Positions 1-8,327 of a stretch of DNA of 10,461 nt are shown here, piece by piece (position 1 is the stretch's first letter; each line of letters starts with the position of its first letter). A program made the position numbers and the translations under genes. The stretch is from Irineochytrium annulatum. Lineage: Eukaryota > Chytridiomycota > Chytridiomycetes > Chytridiales > Chytridiaceae. The DNA lies in contig JADGJL010001079.1 of NCBI GenBank assembly GCA_027600665.1, positions 1 through 10,461 of the forward strand, in the 5' to 3' direction. The notes beneath the pieces were generated by a model. The model was not told the DNA's origin, searched no databases, and saw only the letters and a list, made by a program, of their open reading frames with translations.

Positions 1-434
1 GCCCAATCCCCATCCTCCTCCTCCTCCCACTCGTCGGCCGCGTTCGCGTCCCCGCCTCCCGCGCGCAGCCGGTCGAAATACGCGTTGTCTCGACACAGGC
101 AGCTCGCGAGACGGAAGTGCGCCTTCCCGTTCATGGGATCCCAGTACACGGCCTCTCGGCAGGCCTCGGCCGCGTCGTCGTGGGAGCCCATGGCCATCAG
201 GCATGCCGCGACATTTGAGTGCAGGACCGACGCGAGAGGGTCCACCGAGGGCGGCTCCTCGTGGGCGCCGGGCAGGTGCTTGGCGATGCGGCCGCGGTTG
301 GCCCGGTCGGTGACATGCTGGATCTGGGAGCGCGGGCGAGGGGCCACGTCGAGGATGGAGAGGGCCTCGACGTAGTGGTGGACGGCCTCGGCGTGTCGTC
401 CCCCCGTGTACGCCTGATTGCCGAGGTCTTTCAT
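1..434 (-). CDS. TPR protein with carboxylate-clamp features, N-terminal part, cut by the window edge
   Basis: Reading from the ATG at 434 down to base 1 gives 144 uninterrupted codons. Residues 1-28 form a first TPR (KDLGNQAY, then A15, A17, Y21, A24). Residues about 67-100 form a second (LHSNVAACLMAMG, then AAEACREA and DP). Residues 101-118 begin a third (GKAHFRLASC). K2/N6, N74 and K104/R108 sit where dicarboxylate-clamp TPRs of Hop, Tom70 and TTC4/Cns1 hold the C-terminal EEVD of Hsp70/Hsp90, so a chaperone-adaptor role is inferred. A spacer of about 38 residues separates TPR1 and TPR2, longer than usual. The visible end turns strongly acidic (EWEEEEDGDW). The frame stays open upstream of 434 (EDVRLAKY) without a Met, and a TTAAC/AG acceptor-like context lies there, so an upstream exon may exist and the true start is uncertain. 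The gene diverges from the monooxygenase at 1444. Confidence 0.7.
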   Translation of the reverse strand, partial: MKDLGNQAYTGGRHAEAVHHYVEALSILDVAPRPRSQIQHVTDRANRGRIAKHLPGAHEEPPSVDPLASVLHSNVAACLMAMGSHDDAAEACREAVYWDPMNGKAHFRLASCLCRDNAYFDRLRAGGGDANAADEWEEEEDGDW

Positions 435-1443
435 GTACTTTGCAAGGCGGACGTCCTCCTCTTTATAAATGGGTGGGGGAGTTAAGCGAGGGGCGTGTGT
501 TTGTGTTGACCATCCCCAACGAGTAGTTCCACACGGAGTCCCAGAGCATGTCGAGCTTGTCCGAGACGCGTCTCCGCGCGGGACACCTTCCACACCGTGG
601 TGCGAGCGCCCGCACCACCATAGGTGCGGATGGTGCGGGATGTCTCCCGGTCGCCCGTCCGCGACCACCGCCCAGCGATCCCCGCGGCCCGTGCATGAAG
701 ATGGATTCGTACTCACCCGACGGCTTCTTCGTCGACGCCGGGGTCGCCATTGCTGGCTTCGCCGGTGTGGTCGCCCTTGCAGCTGTCATGTCATGCAAGC
801 CGTGATGGCCGACAGCAAGCCAGAATGCAAAGATGCGAAAGTTCTGTCCGAACTGGACTGGGAAAGGTCGGGAGTTTCTTTCTTCCAAGCCCTTCACTTG
901 CAACCCCCGTCACTCACCTCATCGTTTTGATGCGGGGCACGAAGGAGCCAACGCGAGCTGAAGCGAGATAAGGCGCCGATTAATCGCGTAGATCCATTTC
1001 AATTCTTTAAAAAGGGGAGTTGCTAGACAAATGCTGTTTGGCGTGCAAAAGGTTGCTGTCACGGTTTACACTTACACTGGCGTCAAGTAACAGAGCAGAG
1101 GCTTTGTTGGGGCTACCGTGCACCAGGCACAAGCACAAGGGGAAGGAAGATGACATCCCCCGTGGCTTGTAGATTAGACTTGTCAGGTTCGCTTCCCCCG
1201 TCCGTGCATTTGTGCATTGCCACACTTCAGCCCCAACAAAATCGCTTGGGCGTGGCTGCGCATATCCCGGGATCGACCTGATCTTCCGTCCGTGAGGCTT
1301 CAGTCGGGGCGTATTCAACTTCAAACGTATCATTGTTCCGATTCATCGACCATATCATATAAAGGAGAGAGACGGGCCGAACGCGTTTTTTCTTGCACTG
1401 CACACCGCAATCAACTCGCATCCCGTCGTCGTCAGTGGTCGCC
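435..1443. other. Divergent intergenic region, possibly holding 5' exons of the TPR gene
   Basis: This stretch separates the minus-strand TPR gene from the plus-strand monooxygenase and probably holds both promoters. On the minus strand a short reading from an ATG at 789 runs into a strong GTGAGT donor at 716-711 and could be a 5' exon of the TPR gene. However, none of the acceptors I tested joins it to the TPR frame convincingly. Other contents are a GATAAGG motif (967-973), the 10-base palindromes CGATTAATCG (977-986) and ATCCCGGGAT (1264-1273), and a TATA box near the right end. I see no other supportable gene. Confidence 0.5.
1358..1364 (+). promoter_or_regulatory. TATA box of the monooxygenase gene
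   Basis: TATAAAG lies 80 bases upstream of the ATG at 1444. That is a normal distance for a fungal TATA box followed by a short leader. The sequence between it and the ATG is partly pyrimidine-rich. Confidence 0.5.
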
Positions 1444-3090
1444 ATGGATGACCAGGAGGAGCACTTCAAGGCCGTCGTCATCGGCGCGGGGTGTGCGGGG
1501 ATCATAGCAGCCTGCAACTTGAAGATGAAGGGCTACGAGGACTTTGTCGTGCTTGAGAAGAGCGAGAACGTTGGAGGGACCTGGTTAGAGTAAGTATTTT
1601 TTGGCAAGTTTCTTGCTGTAAGCCAGAACCAAAACATCCATCCTGACCCTCCTTTCTTTCCGAAAAAAAAAAGCAACACCTACCCCGGTTGCGGCTGCGA
1701 CGTGCCATCCCACCTGTACTCGTTCTCTTTCAATCTGAACCCGAACTGGTCGAGGCTCTACTCGGGGCAGGAGGAGATTTACGCGTACTTGGTGGACACG
1801 ACAAAGAAGTTTGGGGTAGGAGGGAAGTTCAGGTGCGGGACGGAGGTGAAGGAGGCTGTTTGGGACGAGGAGAGGGAAATTTGGAGGCTGCTGGTGGTTC
1901 AAGGGATAAAGACGAGCCATGTTACTTGCAAGGTATGTTAGGACTACATAATTTCTTCGAGCCTATGAACTCAGCCTTCCATTTCACTTCCATAGGTCCT
2001 CATCGGAGCCCTCGGCGGTCTCAACATCCCTAGATACCCCAAAATCCCCGGCCTCCCGACCTTCAAAGGCAAGGTCATGCACACCGCCCGCTGGGACCAC
2101 ACCTACGACCTCACCGACAAGCGCGTCGCCGTCGTCGGCACCGGCGCGACCGCCGTCCAGGTCGTCCCCGCCATCGAGTCCCAGTGCAAGACCCTCGCTG
2201 TCTACCAGCGCACGCCCAACTGGATCCCCCTTCGCTTCCACTCCAACTACTCCGCCCTCGCCAAGTGGATCTTCCGACACATCCCCTTCGCCATGCGCCT
2301 CCACCGGTGGAGGTACTGGCTCGCCGGCGAGCTCGGGTACCACATCATGGACCCTAGATCCTGGATGCACAAAGCCGTCACGGCCCTCTTCAAGCTCAGC
2401 CTCTGGGATCAGGTCCGGGACGATAAGCTCCGGGCCCGCATCACGCCCAAGCACGCCCTGGGATGCAAGCGCATCACGCCCTCGGACGACTTCTACAAGA
2501 CCCTCCTCAAGCCCCACGTCACGCTCGTCTCCGACGGCATCGTGGCCATCGACGATGCGGGCATCATCGACGACGCCGGCAACAGGCACGACCTCGACTG
2601 CGTCATCCTCGCGACCGGATACGACTCCTTCGACGTCGCGAACCCTTACAAGCTCCGCATCGTCGGCCGGGACGGAAGGGACCTCGAGTCCGTCTGGTCC
2701 AAGAACGGGGTCGAGGCCCTCCGCGCCACGACCGTCCACGGCTTCCCGAACCTCCTCTTCCTCTACGGTCCCAACAGCGGCCTGGCCCACCTCTCCCAGA
2801 TCTGCCAGCTCGAGAGCCAGATGGGGATCGTCATGCCGCTGCTGAGGGAGGTGCTGAGCGATCGCGTCGGGTCCTTCGAGGCGAGGGAGGAGGCCCAGAG
2901 GGAGTACAACGGCTGGCTTCAGCGGAGGTTCGTGGGGAAGGTCTGGACGACGCCCGGTTGCAAGAGCAGGTACATGGATGCGGGCGGGAGCATTCGGGCG
3001 CTGTGGCCAGGGTATGCGATCAGCTTCCTGTGGCTGACGGCGTGGCCGAGGTGGGATGAGTACAGCTTCACGAAGCCGAAGAAATCTTGA
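1444..3090 (+). CDS. Baeyer-Villiger-type flavin-containing monooxygenase (FAD/NADPH)
   Basis: Three exons, 1444-1589, 1674-1932 and 1996-3090, join in frame to a 499-residue protein, a usual length for the family. The introns are 84 and 63 bases (donors GTAAGT and GTATGT); the first has a CTGAC branch site. The FAD Rossmann motif GAGCAG is at residues 14-19, GGTWLDNTYPG at 44-54 followed by CDVPSHLYSFSF. The Baeyer-Villiger fingerprint FKGKVMHTARWD is at 158-169, the NADPH Rossmann GTGATA at 183-188, and the ATGY motif at 341-344. Such enzymes insert one oxygen atom from O2 into ketones or oxidise other substrates using NADPH; the substrate here cannot be read from sequence. The ATG sits in CGCCATGG, a good initiation context. 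No biosynthetic-cluster partners are visible nearby. Hydrophobic aromatic stretches in the second half are not clear membrane helices, so it is probably soluble or peripherally membrane-bound. Confidence 0.93.
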
Positions 3091-3584
3091 TGGTGGTGAA
3101 GCGCGGCTGCAGTTTGTTGTTTTTTTTTCTGAGGCGAACGAGCGCTTGCTTAGGTCGCTTGTGGTTTTTTCTACCGTCTCCTTGACCCCATCGTCTATCC
3201 AATATTGCTCAAACTGATCCTCATCGAGATGCATATAGTCCCTTTTTTAATTTTCCGCCTTTCTTCTTCCTTGTCGTGGTTGAAACGCTGCCTTGGTCTT
3301 ACCTCGCAGTTTTGGAAGCTTGGATTTGTGCTGTATTTGTTTCATTTTCAAACTATAATCCTTTTACTATTACATTGAATGCCACCGTACCGGGGATGTG
3401 ATTAAAAAAAAAAAAACCAAATATAGTTTCAACTCTTCGTTAGGATGCTGGTGCCTGCAAGCCTTGCCTCACTGTATCGCCCTCTCCGTCAGCATTATAT
3501 CAATAAATGTATATTAAACAACATGAACATGGGATAAAATAAAGGATACGCGAAGTCACATACAATTTTACATCAACAACCGAA
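3091..3584. other. Convergent intergenic region with 3' untranslated sequence
   Basis: This lies between the stop of the monooxygenase and the stop of the minus-strand model at 3585. It is AT-richer than the flanking genes, with T-runs (3119-3128), an A-run near 3403-3415, and AATAAA-like signals on the plus strand. No gene is seen. Confidence 0.6.
3502..3507 (+). terminator. Possible polyadenylation signal
   Basis: AATAAA occurs 412 bases after the monooxygenase stop; a second AATAAA lies near 3537. Fungal poly(A) signals are loose and the distance is long, so the assignment is tentative. Confidence 0.2.
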
Positions 3585-4292
3585 TCACAACCCAAGGTCC
3601 TCAAATGCCTCCTCAATCTCCAACGACAGGTTCGACGACCCATCCGCGCCCCGACGCATGCCCATCGCCTCCCGCGCGTCGTCTCCGGCTCCAAGCCCTT
3701 CCAGCTCCATCCCCAAATCCGGCACATCATACGGCGACCACCCGATGGGGTCATGCTGCCTCAGCAGATCCTCCCGCGTCACCATCCCACAGGGCGAGAC
3801 GGGCGTCAGGCCCGCCTCCTCCATCAGAAGCATCAGGTTGCCACGGCCGAGGTCCAGGGGCGGGATGTCGAGGTGTAAAGTGATTGCGACTGGCGCTTGG
3901 CGTGGTTCGGATAAAGGTGGGGAGGGTAAGGCGGTGGTGGATGTGGGCGTCAGGCTGGAGCGGCGGCTGCGGGCGTTTGGGGAACGGCTTGGGCGGGTCG
4001 AGGGGGTCCGGGAGCGTGGAGACGTGCCAGCCCTAAACACAAGTAAAATAGGTTGTTAAAAAAAAATCCTTGTGAGAAGATGGATTCCAAAGAGAAAACC
4101 CCCTTACTTGTCACCCTTCGCCCTTGGCATTGTTGCGGACAGCGAGCGAGAGCGAAACGACGCCGAGCCACGCCGGCTTGTCGATGTCCTGTCTCCACGC
4201 TCACGCCTGTCAGTCGTGTTGGAGCCGGATGACGGCGCGGTAAGAGGTGAGGCAGCGGCCGCGCAGGGCGACCACTCCAGGTCCTTCCACAT
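3585..4292 (-). CDS. Hypothetical Ser/Arg-rich protein with acidic C-terminus, two-exon model
   Basis: Minus-strand exons 4292-4108 and 4032-3585 join through a 75-base intron (donor GTAAGG at 4107, acceptor TTTAG ending at 4033) and keep frame, giving 210 residues from an ATG at 4292. Residues about 28-110 are disordered, rich in Ser, Arg, Pro and Thr, with many RS/SR pairs. From about 112 the sequence becomes ordered-looking, with ITLHLDIPPLDL, LMLLMEEAGLTPVS and GMVTREDLLRQHD, and it ends acidic (EIEEAFEDLGL). GMVTREDLLR resembles the closing strand and helix of a CBS domain, as at the C-terminus of CLC chloride channels. The unit is too short for a full CBS domain and no membrane helices are visible, so I do not call a channel. 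Upstream minus-strand splice signals (4369-4853) suggest more 5' exons, in which case this is only the C-terminal part. The last exon is the better-supported half. Confidence 0.4.
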
Positions 4293-5192
4293 GTCTAGCT
4301 ATAGTCCCCAGTCCTTTGTCCTCGGATTTCGGCCAGTTCTAGTGCTTGCAATCGAGAGTTCGGTGAGACTGTGCGAGTACCATACCGTCAGCAGGCACCA
4401 GGATAAAGTAAGGCGAACAAGCGAAGGCTTACCGATGTGGCGTTCGGAGCGTCGTCAGCAATCATCAGACCAGGCCCCCTCGACCTCGACAACGAGACGA
4501 TATATAGCTCCGGCGTTGAAGGAAAACGTGCAGGTTGTGGACGCCGGTATTCGCTCAAAAAGATCCAAAATTAGCCTGATCGCTTTTGGACCCGCAAGGT
4601 AGAGTGATAAAGAACTTTCCTGGAGAATAACAAAGGGAACGATTTTGGCCCTGGAACGCTTACGATGTTCATCTGGGATAATTTGACAACCTGTCAGGTC
4701 AGAAATGTTGCATAAACATCGTGCTGGGAGTTCTACACTGTCATACCACTTACATGCAGCTCGCATGGCATCATCATGGTCATAGCAGGAGTGTTTCCTT
4801 TCAGACATATATCCCAAGACAGGCGACCATCATGCTATACAAATAGTACTCACAAGAAGAAGCCACAAGAGCTTATATCACCTCCAAACCCTCCGGCCAA
4901 CGCAAGCCTTGGCCTCGGCAGCGCAGAGCTCTTGTGAGTCTGGAACGTTGGTAGCGTTGCAAGGTGGGTGAACAGAAATTGCTTTTTGAATAATGAAAAC
5001 AAGGGCTGCCGCTGCAGTGGCAAAAGAGCTTGGAGACTTCTTATCAGAGGGAAACATGAATTGATTGAAAGTAATATCATTTTGCTCTTATCTTGCTACG
5101 TACAGACCAGCCATTTTTGGCTCGTGTGGAAGGAAAAAAGACGGAACACAAGAAGAAACACAAGGACGTGCTGGAGGACGCCATCCTCCAAT
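4293..5192. other. Splice-signal-rich stretch (minus strand) and 5' flank of the SAM gene
   Basis: No protein here could be recognised. On the minus strand, donor-like sites occur at 4853 (GTGAGT), 4753 (GTAAGT), 4663 (GTAAGC) and 4432 (GTAAGC). Acceptors fall at about 4798, 4691, 4620 and 4369, which would make introns of about 56, 63, 44 and 64 bases. The exons between them are short (44, 27 and about 187 bases), and no single frame runs through all of them. The right-hand part, about 4860-5192, is less GC-rich and must hold the promoter and leader of the plus-strand gene at 5193; I see no convincing TATA box close to it. Confidence 0.35.
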
Positions 5193-6784
5193 ATGGTCGC
5201 GACCGCGCGCATCGCCAGGATCTATGTTGCCGGCGTCCTCTTCGCGGCGGCCGCTGCTGCTCAGGTGAGCTCACAATTCGTTTTTCTAGCAGGGCTCGAG
5301 TCTGATCTTGGTCCTTCACCACAAACTGGATCAGGACGACACCACCATCGTTCTCGGAGAAATCGGGATCTCCAGCGTCTCCGCGTCCTCACTCACCGTA
5401 ACGGCCGGCCAAGGCGTTCAATGGCAGTCATTCGTCAATACGAGCATCTACGTCATCTTAGAGCAATCCGCGCCTCGTGCATGCGTCCCCTTGGGTACGG
5501 CAAGCGTGACTACAGGTCTCGGCAACCGGAACTCGGCCTCGCTCTTTTTCGGGGCCGGTACGCATTACTGGTACGCCGACTTGATCGCCTCCGCCAACGG
5601 CGGCTGGGATTTGCCTCCCGGCCAAGAGTGCAAGGAGGGCGTGTTACAGGGCGCGGTCACGGTTCTGCCTGCGTCGACAGGGACGACGCAGCCGTCCCCC
5701 AGTCCAGCGCCAAGCCCGACCGTATCCTCATCCACTGCAACGACCACCACGACTGTGCCCACGGCTGTGCCCACAACAACTCATCTTAGCCTGCCGCTTT
5801 CAACAACGTCGACTGAGCTCGGTCTGCCGCCCTTAACAACTTCGACTGAGCCCAGCTCCGAAACGGCCCCGTCGGTCTTCCCCACATCAACCAGCAGCGC
5901 CGACAGCGCCAGGCCGAGCTCGGCCCCCGCGACCGGCCCCATTGCCGGCATCGTCCTCGCGATCGTTGTGGTTGTGGTTGCAGTGTTGGCGGTGGTCTTC
6001 GTGATGCGGCTGCGCAAGCGTCGAAGGATGATGAAGCCAAGCAAGGCTCTCGAGTGCCGCGAAGAGGGTATGGTGGTCTCCCTCCGGTACGAGCCATCCG
6101 CGGACATAAAGCTGTCACCTCCAACGCGTGAGGCTTCGATGATGATCACCTCGCCGGTGCACAAGTGGAAGGAGGACGTCACTGTGCTTGTGCATGACGC
6201 GAAGGAAGACCTTGCGGCGATGCCGGTTTATTCCAAGGAGGAGGATGTGGCCGCCGCGATGCCGAACGCGAAGGCGGATGTCACTTTGCCACTGGACATC
6301 GCGAACGTGGAGCCTGTGCCGCCGATGCGGGTCGGGTCCGTGAACGCGGCGCTGCATGTCGCCCGATTGCAGCCGGCGGAGGACAAGCGGGTATCAGTAC
6401 TTGACCCCGTGGTGGAATCGTCATCGGACCAGGCTGCCCCATCGGGGGAAGCCGCGTCACCGGACGTGGCGACGTGGACCACGGAAGACGTGGCGCGGTG
6501 GCTGGAGGATAAGCTGCAGCTGCGGCCCTCGGTCATCAACGCGTTCAGAGGTACGCCGCAGCACCGTAATGTCGCCCGCAAACTGCAAACTGACGATTCG
6601 TTCTCTATTAGGGAGTAATGTCGACGGAGCACGGTTGATAGCGTTGACCGACGAGGACCTGAGCGTGCAACTAGGCTTCGCGTCTGAAGACGCGATCTAC
6701 ATGTTCCGGGCGGCGTTGGGGAGGCTCACTGGGTCCGTGGCGACCAGCAGCATCGCTGCGCCGCCGCCATATCAGTCTGCTTAA
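5193..6784 (+). CDS. Single-pass membrane protein: cupredoxin-like ectodomain, Ser/Thr stalk, TM helix, cytosolic SAM domain
   Basis: The preferred model has exons 5193-5264, 5335-6550 and 6612-6784, giving 486 residues. Residues 1-24 are a signal peptide (hydrophobic core, then AAAAAAQ). Residues about 25-135 look like the fungal extracellular cupredoxin-like fold: SSLTVTAGQGVQWQSF, a Cys in PRACVPLG, THYWYAD, and a second Cys in GQECKEG. The usual copper-ligand His/Cys set is not evident; N59 is an N-glycosylation sequon. Residues about 136-224 are a Ser/Thr/Pro stalk, likely O-mannosylated. About 225-249 is the membrane helix, followed by RLRKRRR, which puts the C-terminus in the cytosol. 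Residues 404 to about 470 are a SAM domain (TWTTEDVARWL, then VDGARLIALTDEDL and LGF), an interaction and oligomerisation fold. The last intron (6551-6611) splits the SAM domain and has a CTGAC branch site. The first intron has alternative acceptors at 5289 and 5292, in the same phase. A surface sensor or scaffold role is inferred. Confidence 0.85.
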
Positions 6785-7185
6785 AAAATGACCTCATATT
6801 TTCACATGTTTAAAACAACTATCGTCGCATCAAGACCGTCGCGGCCGCTTTTCGATCCGGTCGTGCTGGGGGGACCGTGTGCGCTGCGTAGGCGTCGAAT
6901 GATCCGCGACGTTGAGCTCGAAATCCTCAACTTGCAGGCGTGGCCCACCATTTTAATGTCGCTGTAGATGTGCTTGCCAAAGCCCACCCGTCGACCAACC
7001 ACCTCAGAGTAAAGTCGCCAAAAGCGCCATTGATGTAAACATCGTCCTCGGACATCCACGTCCGCATTCCTCCCCCTCCATCCTATGCTAACGATCCGGC
7101 CATCATGGACTGCAATTAAGGCAGGGCACCGGCAACAGAGCTTTCACGTTGTCAATAACCCTTTGGATCCTCTGCGCTGGTCGGG
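6785..7185. other. Intergenic stretch between the SAM gene and its decayed relative
   Basis: It starts with the probable 3' end of the SAM gene (A-rich just after the stop). A minus-strand reading of 85 codons (7059-6802) has no recognisable domain; fragments such as DDVYINGAFGDF in a neighbouring frame hint at old coding sequence but cannot be assigned. No ectodomain, signal peptide or membrane helix belonging to the downstream pseudogene is visible. Confidence 0.4.
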
Positions 7186-7922
7186 GTGGGGAAACGGTGG
7201 TCGTTGCTAAGAACGATGGTGCCGAGGCGAAGAAGGGAACACCCGAAACCCTCTGGACGCCCGTCACTAAGCCGCCGGTGGCGGAGGGCTCGAGCGGAGG
7301 CGGGTGAACGTGTTGGAGCTGGAGATGACATGGGAGGCGGGGGGAAAGCCAAATCTTGTGGTGGACTCGCGGCCCGAGGTTGGCAAGAAGGCGTCGAAGG
7401 AGGGTCCATCACGGATGGGCATGCCGATACGATGAACGCGGATGGAGAAGGACTCGACACTGACGAGTTCACGGCAAGGAGGGATGCCGGCGCCTCAACA
7501 TCTCGGGACACAACAATGGAGAGTGGCGGTTCCAGCGCAAAGTCATCTCTGTCGTTGCCGTCCATCCCTACCAGTGTCACCGACGCGACCGGCTCCTTCA
7601 TCGTCCTGCCGTTCTCGACGGCTAAGAAGTCCCCGCTCAGCGCCGCGCATTGGTCTGCGGATGATGTCTCGTCGTGGCTTTAGGAAAAGGGCCTCAGCGC
7701 CGCGATGATACGAAAGTTTAAAGGTAAACAATTCATTTTATAACTGATCTGCTCAAGTTGCTGTTAGAAAGCGAAGTGGAGGGCCCGGCCTTACTCGGCA
7801 CTCACGGATGAGACGTTGCGGATACGGCTGGGGATGACTTCGCAGACCGCGAGGACGTCCTGCGATTGCAATCGCAACGCTGCGTGACCGGCACTTATAG
7901 CGTGACTTCAAAGCGCATCTGA
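7186..7922 (+). pseudogene. Decayed SAM-domain gene related to the upstream membrane protein
   Basis: A plus-strand frame is open from 7186 and reaches a SAM start, HWSADDVSSWL, at 7648-7680. It is then stopped by TAG at 7681. Beyond the stop the same frame continues with EKGLSAAMIRKFK, an apparent 44-base intron (GTAAAC donor at 7724, TTAG ending at 7767) and ESEVEGPALL. One extra base near 7797 moves the SAM core ALTDETLRIRLG out of frame, a TGA appears at 7809 in the original frame, and the original frame resumes as DFADREDVLRLQ, reaching a stop at 7920. This matches the SAM domain of the neighbour (VDGARLIALTDEDL, LGF). The 5' part shows coding-like pieces in other frames (VVVAKNDGAEAKKGTPET from 7197, and LELEMTWEAGGKPNLVVD), consistent with further frameshifts. 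It is probably a partial tandem duplicate missing the ectodomain and membrane helix. A truncated 165-residue product ending at 7683 is possible but unlikely to be functional. Confidence 0.75.
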
Positions 7923-8327
7923 CACTGCAGCTGAAGGATTGGCGCTGCTACTTCAAATTTAGGGGCGGAGGCTTGACGCGCAGGTCTGGAGGATGCGAAC
8001 TAACGCTGGCCGGATGCTATGAGACATTTTAGGCAGACTCCCATCTACCCCGTCGTCAGCGATTTCTCTTCAGCTTTTCTTGCGTCCATGTTTTCTCGAG
8101 TGCCCTGACTCTGACTCTGAGAATGAAGGTGCTTCATGAAGGTATCTTTGGTCAACAACTCGTCCTTCTTCGGTTCGACCAATTGTACTGGCACTTTTTT
8201 TTAACAATTCTCCAAACTGATGAAAGGAAAACTTAATTGCGTAAATATCGGTACTATATGCCGCAGTCCCAACTTGAAAACAACAGGTAGAAAAAGGCTG
8301 GTTGTTTTGGAGGACTTGAAGACACAA
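7923..8327. other. Intergenic region and 5' flank of the DUF4139 gene
   Basis: No gene is recognised. There is a short tandem CTGACT/CTGACTCTGA pattern near 8105-8120 and a T-run at about 8196-8202. The DUF4139 frame stays open upstream to an ATG at 8220, so part of this could be leader or an alternative N-terminus. Confidence 0.4.

Noticed and set aside
463..903. 146-codon minus-strand open frame upstream of the TPR gene
   Set aside because: It ends in a stop before the TPR frame and most of it is low-complexity. Parts may be 5' exon or leader, but the whole frame is not a credible protein.
85..930. Plus-strand open frames at 85-375, 219-485, 469-930 and 548-805
   Set aside because: They are antisense to the TPR frame or lie in promoter sequence, and show no domains or family-like motifs.
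1984..3234. 416-codon minus-strand open frame
   Set aside because: It is antisense to the monooxygenase exon 3, whose motifs and splice sites are unambiguous. The antisense protein is a low-complexity Asp/Glu/Val/Gly-rich shadow caused by C-ending codons.
3403..3415. A-run in the intergenic region as a possible retroposon poly(A) tail
   Set aside because: No target-site duplication, retroelement sequence or intron-less gene copy lies next to it; homopolymer runs are common in fungal 3' flanks.
3585..4292. Call of a CLC chloride channel for the minus-strand model
   Set aside because: The resemblance is limited to about ten residues near GMVTREDLLR; no membrane helices or channel motifs are visible.
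4968..5789. 273-codon plus-strand open frame overlapping the start of the SAM gene
   Set aside because: It contains the true signal peptide but reads through the first intron into a wrong, Arg/His-rich frame; splicing moves the real product to the frame with the cupredoxin-like, TM and SAM domains.
5565..6632. Minus-strand open frames over the SAM gene
   Set aside because: They are antisense shadows of the Ser/Thr-rich stalk and cytosolic tail.
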